A stretch of 64,000 nucleotides of DNA, from positions 62,001 to 126,000 of the forward strand of contig NZ_JAMQGM010000019.1 of assembly GCF_023703325.1 (NCBI RefSeq). The letters are read 5' to 3'. Every line of letters begins with the position of its first letter. Within the stretch, counting starts at the first letter, position 1. This stretch comes from Streptomyces meridianus. GTDB lineage: Bacteria; Actinomycetota; Actinomycetes; Streptomycetales; Streptomycetaceae. The position numbers and the translations under genes were made by a program. Below are positions 26,959 through 36,087 of this stretch, piece by piece. Below the pieces are notes generated by a model. That model had not been told where the DNA came from. It saw only the letters and a list, made by a program, of their open reading frames with translations, and searched no databases.

Positions 26959-27378
26959 CTACTGTCCGACCCGTCCGTCGATCCGGTCGCGCAGGAAGTC
27001 GGCGTGGCCGTTGTGCCGGGCGTACTCCTCGATCATGTGCACCAGCACCTCACGGAGTTGGATCGGGTCCGCACCGTCGAGGCCCGTGACGTCGAGATCG
27101 GGTGCATCGCCCACGAACCGTTCCGCGAAGGCGACTTCGGCCCGCCGGGTCGCCCACGCATCGGCCACCACGTCGGGGTCGGGCAGAGCGCCGTCGAAGT
27201 CGCCGTCGGGGTCGTCGTCGGTGCGGTAGTGCCGCGAGATGTTCTCCCCCGCCATCACGCGCCGGAACCAGTTCTGTTCCACGCCCGCCATATGACGCAC
27301 CAGGCCCAGCAGGGACAGGTTGGACGGCCCGACCGAGCGGCGGGCCGACTCGATGGCGTCGAGACCGGAGCACTTCAT
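26959..27378 (-). CDS. DinB/DUF664-family protein, possibly 5'-truncated
   Basis: 139 aa from ATG 27378. Seen: NLSLLGLVRHMAGVEQNWFRRVMAGE and REVLVHMIEEYARHNGHADFLRDRIDG, the two metal-ligand helices (His in VRHM; HxxxxxxHxxH-like at the end) of the DinB four-helix bundle, often mycothiol- or bacillithiol-linked. Family members normally begin about 40 residues earlier. The same frame upstream reads GYLRDQRLTLE, which fits that missing helix, but has no ATG/GTG/TTG before a TGA at about 27434. So it uses a non-standard start, or has lost its N terminus. Confidence 0.7.
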   Translation of the reverse strand: MKCSGLDAIESARRSVGPSNLSLLGLVRHMAGVEQNWFRRVMAGENISRHYRTDDDPDGDFDGALPDPDVVADAWATRRAEVAFAERFVGDAPDLDVTGLDGADPIQLREVLVHMIEEYARHNGHADFLRDRIDGRVGQ

Positions 27379-27473
27379 CTCCAGGGTCAGACGCTGATCT
27401 CGCAGATAGCCGACGCGGACGGCCCGTTCACCATCGGCCTCTGCTCATGCGGCCACGAGAAGCGTCCGAACGG

Positions 27474-27854
27474 TCAAGGGCTCAGGTCGAGGACGCGGAC
27501 CGCCTTGCCCTTCCACTCCTGCGGGACGGCCGTCGCAACAACCGCTCCGTCGGGGCGCTCGGGAGTCGGCTGGGCTGCGTGTTCCGTGTGAGCCGGGGCC
27601 CAGGTGTCCTCCCGCGCCACCGCCAAGGCCGTGGGAAGGTCCATGTCGAGGACGATGACACCTGGCAGGGCAGCGACGTGCTCCGCTGTGCCGGGGCGAG
27701 CGCGGTCCGCCTCGACGAGAGCACAGGCCGGAGCGTAGAGGAACCAGCCGGGCTCCGCGTGGGCGCGGTGGATCAAGCGGGAGGCCAGGATGTTGCCCTG
27801 GCCGGCGGCGACCATGGCCGCACCGTCGAAGACGATGTGCAGGACATCGTTCAC
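27474..27854 (-). CDS. PIN-domain-like toxin of a toxin-antitoxin pair
   Basis: 126 aa. PIN pattern: Asp10 in IVFDGAAMVA, Glu48 in CALVEADRA, Asp102 in RPDGAVVATAVP and a terminal VRVLDL, giving the acidic residues of a VapC-type RNase site, although overall similarity to VapC is weak. GTG 27854 overlaps the antitoxin stop by 4 nt (GTGA). Inferred role: endoribonuclease toxin held by the product of the upstream gene. Confidence 0.65.
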   Translation of the reverse strand: MNDVLHIVFDGAAMVAAGQGNILASRLIHRAHAEPGWFLYAPACALVEADRARPGTAEHVAALPGVIVLDMDLPTALAVAREDTWAPAHTEHAAQPTPERPDGAVVATAVPQEWKGKAVRVLDLSP

Positions 27855-28108
27855 CGGTCAACCGCCTCGCGAAGTCGTCTGTCCAGCTCGGCGTCGAGGT
27901 TCGCAGCATCGGCGTCGGTCGGGTTGTAGCCGTTCCATTCGCGTAGGGACTTGCGGGCCCGCTCAGCGCGGGCGGCCCGCTCGGCTGGAGTCAGGAGCGT
28001 ATCGGCAAGTCGAGCAAGATAAGCGCGCAAGGACATTCCCTCTGCGGCTGCTATGTCAGCGAGCCGGTCACGTGCCTCGGCGGGAATCCGGATATTGGCA
28101 TCGGCCAC
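27851..28108 (-). CDS. RHH-like antitoxin of the PIN pair
   Basis: 85 aa from GTG 28108, which has GGAAGGGGG 5 nt upstream; a reading back to 28150 would overlap the operator. Seen: VADANIRIPAEARDRLADIAAAEGMSLRAYLARLAD, a beta strand plus two helices typical of ribbon-helix-helix DNA-binding antitoxins, then a charged helical tail (ARAERARKSLREWNGYNP) that would wrap the toxin. Adjacent palindrome suggests autoregulation. Confidence 0.7.
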   Translation of the reverse strand: MADANIRIPAEARDRLADIAAAEGMSLRAYLARLADTLLTPAERAARAERARKSLREWNGYNPTDADAANLDAELDRRLREAVDR

Positions 28109-28140
28109 GCGGGCCCCCTTCCAGTCACCGCACAGCATAC

Positions 28141-28158
28141 GGGTACGCACCCGTACCC
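28141..28158. promoter_or_regulatory. Palindromic operator upstream of the antitoxin gene
   Basis: GGGTACG-CACC-CGTACCC, perfect 7-bp arms with a 4-nt spacer, 33 bp before the antitoxin GTG; a second overlapping palindrome ACGGGT-ACGC-ACCCGT covers 28139-28154. Position and symmetry fit binding by an RHH dimer pair. Confidence 0.6.
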
Positions 28159-28391
28159 ACGAAAGGTCTCCCCGTTCCGTCGCTGTCGGACCGCGAGGAC
28201 ACAGTCGCCGGCTTGTGCCTCGGGGTGAGGAGATCGGAGGCCCCAGCCGGCGGCGGGAGGGCGAGCCCAGGCCATCGGAACCTTGCCGTCACGCAGGGGG
28301 AACCGCATCGGGTGGCCCCGCGGCCTCGGCACAGCTCTTCGCCCCGTTGCTGTGCGACTACCCGCGTCGATCGAGGGGCGGCAAAACGAAA
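28159..28391. other. Stretch without a recognisable gene
   Basis: Between the TA operator and the rox control region I see no ORF with family character, no RNA gene and no repeat. Codon bias is not maintained in any frame; it may be remnant sequence at an integration junction. Confidence 0.5.
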
Positions 28392-28417
28392 GGCAAGGAG
28401 AACTGCCGCTCCTTGCC
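28392..28417. repeat. Perfect hairpin upstream of the rox promoter
   Basis: GGCAAGGAG and CTCCTTGCC, a 9-bp perfect stem with an 8-nt loop, 22 bp before the RAE-like palindrome. There is no T-run; it may insulate rox from upstream transcription or be a protein site. Confidence 0.55.
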
Positions 28418-28432
28418 ACTCTCAACGTATAG

Positions 28433-29986
<1,554 letters not shown>

Positions 29987-30030
29987 ACTGCGCGGACCGG
30001 CCGCCGGTAGGGGTACGTCCCGGGCTTCGG

Positions 30031-30067
30031 CTCCGTGAGCTGCTCGGAGTGGTGAGCTCTCACGGAG
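30031..30067. repeat. Inverted repeat between rox and the orphan gene
   Basis: CTCCGTGAG (30031-30039) and CTCACGGAG (30059-30067), perfect 9-bp arms, 19-nt spacer, 45 bp after the rox stop. Either a rox terminator or an operator for the gene starting at 30114. Confidence 0.5.
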
Positions 30068-30113
30068 TCGACGGCCGGGACGAAGGACACCAAGGCTTTG
30101 CCCATCCGAGAGC

Positions 30114-30677
30114 ATGAGGGCGATTGTCACTCAACACACGCTGCGCGAGGTGTCCTTGAGCAGGTTGCTGGACGTATTCGAGACCCTGATTTCTCCGAGT
30201 TATCGCATCTTCGGTCTGGTTGATGCGAGTGTCGATACGTATGCACCGCATGCAGATCGCACGAACTGGCTCCTTACCGCCCCTGGCATGGTCTATCTGC
30301 AGGTGCCACCCCAAGTGATCCGGGTATTGGTGCGGTTGGAGAGTTGGTCGACCGCCCCTCCGGAAAGCGATGCCCAGTGGTCTGGTGCGGAGGATGTGGA
30401 GGTGGAGATCCCCGGCGGCGATCTCGCGCTGGAAACCATCGACGGGGGGCAGAAAGGGATCCCCTTGATCCTGCCCGCCGTCGGCTTGCATCGGATGCGA
30501 TGGCAGTGGACGTTCAATCGCGCCGGCGGGCCTTTCACCTCTCCGCTGGCGGGACACCGAGATCCCTTGCCCATGCCACCGGGGCACGACGAAGAACTGA
30601 ATGGCGCAGATCAATTCTGCCTGGTCCAGATCTGGCGCACAGGCGCCAGTGAAGCTGGATCGGCTTCTCGGTCCTGA
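30114..30677 (+). CDS. Hypothetical protein of lower GC content
   Basis: 187 aa. Not recognised. No signal peptide, membrane span or known motif. The sequence has ordinary globular composition with beta-rich segments (VYLQVPPQVIRVLVRLESW, EDVEVEIPGGDLALETI). Codon use is visibly less GC-biased than in neighbouring genes (codons such as AGT, TAT and GAT are frequent), which suggests recent acquisition. The ribosome site before ATG 30114 is poor (GAGAGC). It sits between rox and an XRE-DUF397 cassette. Confidence 0.65.
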   Translation: MRAIVTQHTLREVSLSRLLDVFETLISPSYRIFGLVDASVDTYAPHADRTNWLLTAPGMVYLQVPPQVIRVLVRLESWSTAPPESDAQWSGAEDVEVEIPGGDLALETIDGGQKGIPLILPAVGLHRMRWQWTFNRAGGPFTSPLAGHRDPLPMPPGHDEELNGADQFCLVQIWRTGASEAGSASRS

Positions 30678-30764
30678 AGGGATCGAGCCTGCCATGCAGT
30701 TCCTTCGCCACCGGTTCGATCGGGCCGGGAGCGCCTCCGGTTGCAACAGGCGGCCGCCAGCGGC

Positions 30765-30980
30765 TCAGAACACTGTCAGCGCACCACGTCGGACAGCGGT
30801 GACGAAGGACGCCCAGCTGTCGGCGGGGAAGGCGAGCGCCGGGCCGTCGGGGTCCTTGCTGTCACGGACCGGCACAACGCCCGGAAAGCCGTCCGCGACC
30901 TCGATGCAGTTGCCGCCTTCACCGTTGCTGTACGACGACTTGCGCCAGAAGGCGGTTCGCAGCTCATGTGCTGTGATCAC
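30765..30980 (-). CDS. DUF397 domain protein
   Basis: 71 aa. Seen: FWRKSSYSNGEGGNCIEVAD, VPVRDSKDPDGPALAF, and W/F-rich end, the complete DUF397 signature. GTG 30980 overlaps the XRE regulator stop by 4 nt (GTGA), so the two are translationally coupled. In Streptomyces these small acidic proteins act as partners or antagonists of the neighbouring XRE regulator (whiJ-like and antitoxin-like systems). Confidence 0.9.
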   Translation of the reverse strand: MITAHELRTAFWRKSSYSNGEGGNCIEVADGFPGVVPVRDSKDPDGPALAFPADSWASFVTAVRRGALTVF

Positions 30981-31804
30981 GTCACGTAGTCCTTCGCCAC
31001 CGATTCGATGAGGGTCAGGGAGGCCTCTGGAGCCAGCGCGGCAGCCCTGGCGAGATCGTATGATGCCCTGTAGCGCTCCACCACCGCCGACTCGTCGATG
31101 AGTTGACCGATGTGAGCGCCTTCGACATAGGCGACAGGCGGAGCATCCTCGAAGGTCATGAGCGAAACCATGCCCGTCATGAAGGTGTGCGCCCCCGCCG
31201 AATAGGGATGCACTTGGACCAGGAAGCGCCGGGACCGAATCCCCTCGGCGAGGGCGAGCAGCTGCTCGTGCATCACCTTGGGACCGCCCACCGGCACCCG
31301 CAGTGCCGCCTCGTGAATGATCTCCCACAACTTGGGCGCTGTTGGGAGAGTGAGAAGTTGGGCTCGCTGCATACGGGTCCGGACATGCCCCTCCACGTCC
31401 TCGTCGGCCGCCAGGGGCAGCGTGGCACGGGTCAGCGCACGTGCGTACGCCTCGGTCTGCAGAAAACCCGGCACCAGCATGGGCGCGTACTCGCTGATGG
31501 TCCGGGCCAGTTTCTCCAGCTCGGCGGCGTCCGCGAAGTACTCGGCGTGCTGGGACTGGCGGGCCAGCTCGCACAGTCGCCGGAAGTGCTCACCACAGCC
31601 CAGGACTTCGTCGAACAGCCGGGACACGTCCGGCTGCGGCCGTCTGGTCGCCGATTCGAACTGGCCGACGTACGTGCCCGAGCAGAACACCCGCTCCCCG
31701 AGCTGCTCCTGCGACAGCCCGGCGGCCTCGCGCAACCGGCGCAGCTCAGCGCCGTAGAAGGCCTTGGGCGAGGTGTACGGGTCCACGTGTTTGGGCTGAG
31801 TCAT
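30977..31804 (-). CDS. XRE-family regulator with DUF5753 C-terminal domain
   Basis: 275 aa from ATG 31804, with GGGGGAG upstream. N-terminal HTH (LRRLREAAGLSQEQLGERVFCSGTYVGQFESATRRP), then the DUF5753 part (EYAPMLVPGFLQTEAYARAL, RTRMQRAQLL, IIHEAALRVPVGGPKVMHEQL, MVSLMTFED, VAYVEGAHIGQLIDE). WhiJ/AbaA-locus type regulator, many paralogues per Streptomyces genome, tied to development and secondary metabolism. Divergent from two small genes at 31938. Confidence 0.92.
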   Translation of the reverse strand: MTQPKHVDPYTSPKAFYGAELRRLREAAGLSQEQLGERVFCSGTYVGQFESATRRPQPDVSRLFDEVLGCGEHFRRLCELARQSQHAEYFADAAELEKLARTISEYAPMLVPGFLQTEAYARALTRATLPLAADEDVEGHVRTRMQRAQLLTLPTAPKLWEIIHEAALRVPVGGPKVMHEQLLALAEGIRSRRFLVQVHPYSAGAHTFMTGMVSLMTFEDAPPVAYVEGAHIGQLIDESAVVERYRASYDLARAAALAPEASLTLIESVAKDYVT

Positions 31805-31937
31805 GTCCGGCTCCCCCGACAGCGTGCTTGCTGGGTCGACTCCCCTACCCAACGTAGCCGCACGGGGTCAGGCTGTGTGTGAGTTCGTGACGAACCGTCA
31901 CAACTGACCACGCCGCGCCCCGAAAGGCCCCGCCTCC

Positions 31938-32174
31938 ATGCCGTTGCCGCCATCCGAAGACGCCGTCACCGAAGCCATCAGCTCCGCGACCGAAGCCGTC
32001 ATCGAGCTGCGAGAGGCCCTGACCGCCGCACGCGTCACCCTGCCGTCCCTGTCGATCGACCTGGTGTCGTGCACGAGCCTCCTCGAACCCCGTCCGCTCG
32101 TCGACCTGGGCCGCTGCAACCTCGACACCACCCGCGCACTCGCCACGGCACTCCGCAAGGGGGCGCCCCGGTGA
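31938..32174 (+). CDS. Small hypothetical protein next to XRE-DUF397 pair
   Basis: 78 aa, starting MPLPPSEDAVTEAISSATEAVIELREAL. An N-terminal amphipathic helix followed by a short strand region; no known domain recognised. GAAAGG lies upstream of ATG 31938. Its stop overlaps the GTG of the next gene by 4 nt. Comparable small genes often accompany XRE-DUF397 cassettes. Confidence 0.7.
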   Translation: MPLPPSEDAVTEAISSATEAVIELREALTAARVTLPSLSIDLVSCTSLLEPRPLVDLGRCNLDTTRALATALRKGAPR

Positions 32175-32416
32175 ACGCTGCGCCCGGGCCGGGGCCCGTC
32201 CCCGAGCCCACGGTCGGCGCCGTCGTCGTGGACGAGATGCAGGGGCGGATCGGTCAACTCATGGACTGTGAGGGCGGGTTGCTTCAGCTGCGCCCGCTTC
32301 GCGGCGGCCGGGAATGGGACGCCGACCCGGCCCGCGTCCGCCTGGCGACCCCCGCCGAGCGACTCCGTGCAGGCGTAGCCGCTGCAAACGCCGCGAGCCG
32401 AGGCGCGCTGAAGTGA
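32171..32416 (+). CDS. Small hypothetical protein, coupled to the preceding gene
   Basis: 81 aa from GTG 32171 (GTGA overlap). The stretch VGAVVVDEMQGRIGQLMDCEGGLLQLRPLRGGREWDADPARVR is an SH3-like, beta-rich segment common in short Streptomyces proteins near XRE-DUF397 pairs. Function unknown. Confidence 0.7.
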   Translation: MNAAPGPGPVPEPTVGAVVVDEMQGRIGQLMDCEGGLLQLRPLRGGREWDADPARVRLATPAERLRAGVAAANAASRGALK

Positions 32417-32565
32417 CCCTGTGCAGCCGTCTGCTGACCCCAGCAGGAAAAACTGACCGATGCCCTACACACCCGTAGGCACGCGCCGTCATGGCAGCTA
32501 GCGTCGCTGTTCGCAGGTGGGAGCACGGGAACAGAGGACCCGGAAAACGAACGGAAGGAGCGGTC

Positions 32566-33948
32566 TTGCCGGCGCAACAGCTTTCGGCGGCGCTGCCCGA
32601 GGGGCGGGTGGTGACCGATCCGGCCGCCGTGCAGGGCTACGTACACGACGAGGCGGAGTGGGCGCCGTACGAGCCGCCACTGGCCGTGGTCCGGCCCCGT
32701 AGCACCGCGGAGGTGCAGGCCGTCGTCCGGTTCTGTCTGGAGCACCGGGTGCCCCTGGTGCCCCGCGGAGCCGGGACCGGCCTGTCGGGCGGCGCGAACG
32801 CCACCGCGGGCTGCGTCGTCCTCGCACTGGACGGCATGCGGGAGATCGTGGAGATCGACCCGGCCGAGCGGCTGGCGGTCGTCCGGCCCGGAGTCGTCAA
32901 CGACGATCTGCGCGCGGCCTGTGCCGAGCACGGCCTCTGGTACCCGCCGGATCCGGCGAGCGCGCCGTGGTCGACGATCGGCGGCAACGTGGCCACCAAC
33001 GCGGGTGGCGTGTGCTGCGTGAAGTACGGCGTGACCGGCGACTACGTCCTCGGCCTGGAGGTGGTCAACGGGCTCGGCGACGTCGTGCGGCTGGGCCGGC
33101 GGACGGCGAAGGGCGTCGCCGGGTACGACCTGTGCTCGCTGATGGTCGGCTCCGAGGGGACGCTGGGCGTCATCACCGAGATCACCCTGCGGCTGCGCCC
33201 GCAGCGCCCGCCCGAGCGGACCGTCGCGGGCTACTTCGACAGCGTTGTCGACGCGGGGCGGGCGGTGAGCCTGGTCGCCGCGGCCGGGATCGTTCCCTCC
33301 GCCCTGGAACTGGTGGACCGGCACTGCCTGGAGGCGGTGGACGCATGGAAGCGGATGGGGCTGTCCGTCGAGGCGAACGCCGTCCTGCTGGGCCGGACCG
33401 ACGCCCCCGGGGCGGCGGGCGACGACGAGGCCGCGCGGATGCTGGAGTGCTTCGAACAGGGCGGCGCGACGTGGGCGGCGCAGTCGTCGGACCAGCAGGA
33501 GGCCGACGCGCTGTTCGCCGCCCGCCGCCTGGCCTATCCGGCGCTCGAACGGCTCGGCCCGGTGCTGACCGAGGACGTCTGCGTGCCGGCGGCGAAGGTG
33601 CCCGAGATGCTCCTGCGGATCGAACGGGCCGGCGCCGCGCACGACACCCTGATCGCGAACATCGCGCACGCCGGCGACGGCAACCTTCACCCGCTGCTCA
33701 TCACTGCGCCCGGGGACGCCGAAGCCCGCATCCGGGCGCAGGCGGCATTCGAAATGATCATTGCCGACGCCCTCGACCTCGGCGGCACCGTGACCGGCGA
33801 GCACGGCATCGGACTGCTGAAGCGGGCCGGGCTCGGACGTGAGCTCAGCGCCCCCGTCGTCGAGATGCACCACGCCGTCAAGAACGCCCTCGACCCGCAC
33901 GGGATTCTCAACCCCGGCAAGGCGATACCCGACCGGTCACCAGGCTGA
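32566..33948 (+). CDS. FAD-linked oxidase (GlcD/lactate dehydrogenase type)
   Basis: 460 aa. PCMH-type FAD-binding domain (RPRSTAEVQAVVRFC, VPLVPRGAGTGLSGGANA, STIGGNVATNAGG) and C-terminal oxidase domain with HAGDGNLHPLL and GTVTGEHGIGLLKR, whose histidines bind FAD/substrate in GlcD, DLD and LDHD. Oxidises a 2-hydroxy acid to a 2-oxo acid. TTG 32566 is the likely start because GGAAGGAG lies 6 nt before it; 42 nt later begins the MFS gene, so a transported hydroxy acid (glycolate, D-lactate, tartrate-like) is plausible. Confidence 0.88.
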   Translation: MPAQQLSAALPEGRVVTDPAAVQGYVHDEAEWAPYEPPLAVVRPRSTAEVQAVVRFCLEHRVPLVPRGAGTGLSGGANATAGCVVLALDGMREIVEIDPAERLAVVRPGVVNDDLRAACAEHGLWYPPDPASAPWSTIGGNVATNAGGVCCVKYGVTGDYVLGLEVVNGLGDVVRLGRRTAKGVAGYDLCSLMVGSEGTLGVITEITLRLRPQRPPERTVAGYFDSVVDAGRAVSLVAAAGIVPSALELVDRHCLEAVDAWKRMGLSVEANAVLLGRTDAPGAAGDDEAARMLECFEQGGATWAAQSSDQQEADALFAARRLAYPALERLGPVLTEDVCVPAAKVPEMLLRIERAGAAHDTLIANIAHAGDGNLHPLLITAPGDAEARIRAQAAFEMIIADALDLGGTVTGEHGIGLLKRAGLGRELSAPVVEMHHAVKNALDPHGILNPGKAIPDRSPG

Positions 33949-33990
33949 CCCGGTCCGCACACCACCCACCGACCTCGACGGAGGAGGAAC

Positions 33991-35448
33991 ATGTCAGCCA
34001 TCGCGTCCGGCCGGCCGGCCGGAGACGAGGAACTGGGGCGACGCGTCGTCGCCAAGGTCGCCCGTCGCCTGATCCCGTTCATGATGCTGCTGTACTTCGT
34101 GAACTACCTCGACCGGACCAACATCGGGTTCGCCGAGCTGCGGATGAGCGACGACCTCGGCCTCACCGCCACCGCATACGGGCTGGCGTCGGGGCTGTTC
34201 TTCATCGGCTACCTGTTCTTCGAGGTGCCCAGCAATCTCGCGCTGCACAAGTTCGGGGCGCGCCGCTGGATCGCGCGGATCATGCTCACCTGGGGGATCG
34301 TCGCCGCCGGCATGGCGTTCGTGCCGAACGCCGGGGCCCTGTACGCGATGCGGGTGCTGCTCGGCATCGCCGAGGCGGGCTTCTTCCCGGGGATGATCCT
34401 CTTCCTCACGTACTGGTTCCCGCGCCGGGAACGGGCCCGCTTCACTGCCCTGTTCCTGGCGGCGATCCCGCTGTCGTCGGCGTTCGGCGCACCGCTCTCC
34501 GCCTCGATCATGGAGTACGGCGACGGCCTGTTCGGGCTGGACGGCTGGCGGGTGATGTTCCTGATGGAGGGAGTTCCCGCGGTGCTGCTCGCCTTCGTCA
34601 CCTGGTTCTACCTCACCGACCGACCGGAGAAGGCCGGTTGGCTGACGGACGAGGAGCGCGGCTGGCTGACCCGGGAGATGGAGCGGGAGAAGGCGGACAC
34701 GGAGAAGCGCTTCCACTGGCCGCTGCGCAAGTCGCTGACCAACCCGCGGATCCTGGCGTTGTCGTTCGTGTACTTCGGCGTGGTCTACGGCCTGTACGCG
34801 CTCAGCTTCTTCCTGCCGCAGATCGTGGCCGGGTTCTCGGAGACGTTCGACACCAAGTTCTCGCTGACCGAGACCGGCCTGATCGTCGCGGTGCCGTACC
34901 TGGTGGGCACGGTGGCGATGGCCCTGTGGGGACGCCACTCGGACCGTACGGGCGAGCGCGTCTGGCACGTGGCGCTGCCGACAGGGCTGGCTGCGCTGTC
35001 CATCCCGGTGGCCCTCTACCTCGACTCGCCGTTCGCGGTGATGGTCGCGGTCACGCTCACGGCGATCGGCATCTGCGGGGCACTGCCGGTGTTCTGGTCA
35101 CTGCCGAGCGCGTTCCTGGTCGGCGCGAGCGCGGCCGGCGGCATCGCGCTGATCAACTCGCTGGGCAACCTCGCGGGCTTCGGCGCACCGTTCCTCACCG
35201 GCTGGCTCACCGACATCACCGGCAGCCAGAAGGCCGGGCTGTGGCTGGTCGGCATCGTGATGATGGCGGCGGCCCTGGTCGTGGTGGCGCTGGGCATCAG
35301 CCCGAAGCCGGACGCGGCCGAGGACGGTGACGGCGGCGGTGACGCTGCGGGCAGCACGGCCGGAGCGGCGGACGTCAGCGCTGCGGCGGCTGCCGGTACG
35401 GACAGTCCCGGTGCGAGCCCGGCCGGTGAGCCGTCCGCGGAGCGCTGA
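33991..35448 (+). CDS. MFS transporter, anion:cation symporter family
   Basis: 485 aa with 12 predicted membrane spans. Seen: LLYFVNYLDRTNIGFAELRM after a cytoplasmic RR start, FEVPSNLALHKFGARRWIARIM (loop 2-3 motif), FFPGMILFLTYWFPRRERAR, and LWGRHSDRTGERVWH, the pattern of phthalate/tartrate/glucarate permeases. The C terminus has a long Ala/Gly/Asp-rich tail. ATG 33991 has GGAGGAGG, an excellent site. In operon with the FAD oxidase 42 nt upstream, its probable substrate partner. Confidence 0.92.
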   Translation: MSAIASGRPAGDEELGRRVVAKVARRLIPFMMLLYFVNYLDRTNIGFAELRMSDDLGLTATAYGLASGLFFIGYLFFEVPSNLALHKFGARRWIARIMLTWGIVAAGMAFVPNAGALYAMRVLLGIAEAGFFPGMILFLTYWFPRRERARFTALFLAAIPLSSAFGAPLSASIMEYGDGLFGLDGWRVMFLMEGVPAVLLAFVTWFYLTDRPEKAGWLTDEERGWLTREMEREKADTEKRFHWPLRKSLTNPRILALSFVYFGVVYGLYALSFFLPQIVAGFSETFDTKFSLTETGLIVAVPYLVGTVAMALWGRHSDRTGERVWHVALPTGLAALSIPVALYLDSPFAVMVAVTLTAIGICGALPVFWSLPSAFLVGASAAGGIALINSLGNLAGFGAPFLTGWLTDITGSQKAGLWLVGIVMMAAALVVVALGISPKPDAAEDGDGGGDAAGSTAGAADVSAAAAAGTDSPGASPAGEPSAER

Positions 35449-35468
35449 CCCCTCGGGCGGAACCGTGG

Positions 35469-35512
35469 CGCCCCGTCCGGCAGGCCCTCAACGGGCCCTG
35501 CCGGATGGGGCG
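35469..35512. terminator. Terminator hairpin between MFS and GNAT genes
   Basis: CGCCCCGTCCGGCAG with CTGCCGGATGGGGCG form a long stem (one G-T mismatch and a small bulge) after the MFS stop; the 3' arm lies inside the end of the convergent GNAT gene. Confidence 0.65.
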
Positions 35513-36087
35513 TTCACGTCGGCAGCGGCGTTCCTGATGTGGAGATGCCCCTCGAGGGGATACGGCGGATGGGGCGGGAGCACGTCGGCGAGCGGATAGC
35601 CGGCCTTCTCGGCGACGCGGCAGGAGGCCGGGTTGTCCACCTGGTGGATCAGCGCCACGTGGGCGAGCCCATCGGCGGCGAAGGTCTCGAAGGCCCAGGC
35701 GGTGAGCGCGGCCACGGCGCGCGGAGCCGTCCCCCGGCCCCGGGCGGAAGCGGCCGTCCAGTAGCCGACCTCGGCGCCCGTCCCGTCGAAACCCGGCCGC
35801 TTGAGCACCACGTTGCCGACCGGCCGGGCGTCGGCCCCACCGTCCGCCCCTTTTTCGAGTACGGCGAAGGCGAGACGTTCCCCGGTCGCCCAGCCGTGCC
35901 GCTGCTCCTCCAGCCACCGCCGGCCGTCCGCGTCGCTCTCCCACCGCAGCCGCGTCCACCGGCGCAGCGCCGGGTCGCGGACCGCCCCGGCCAGCCACCC
36001 CAGGTCCCCCTCCTCCCACGGCCGCAGCAGCAGCGCGGGCGCGGAGCCCGCGGCATCCACGTGCAGGTGCTGTACCGGGTCACTCAT
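35488..36087 (-). CDS. GNAT-family N-acetyltransferase (RimJ/RimL-like)
   Basis: 199 aa. Seen: LLLRPWEEGDLGWLAGAVRDPAL, EVGYWTAASARGRGTAPRAVAALTAW (acetyl-CoA loop) and ALIHQVDNPASCRVAEKAGYP, the RimJ/RimL pattern. ATG 36087 overlaps the stop of the gene at 36080 by 8 nt, so it is the last member of a four-gene overlapping cluster. Substrate unknown; protein or small-molecule amine. Confidence 0.87.
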   Translation of the reverse strand: MSDPVQHLHVDAAGSAPALLLRPWEEGDLGWLAGAVRDPALRRWTRLRWESDADGRRWLEEQRHGWATGERLAFAVLEKGADGGADARPVGNVVLKRPGFDGTGAEVGYWTAASARGRGTAPRAVAALTAWAFETFAADGLAHVALIHQVDNPASCRVAEKAGYPLADVLPPHPPYPLEGHLHIRNAAADVNAPSGRAR

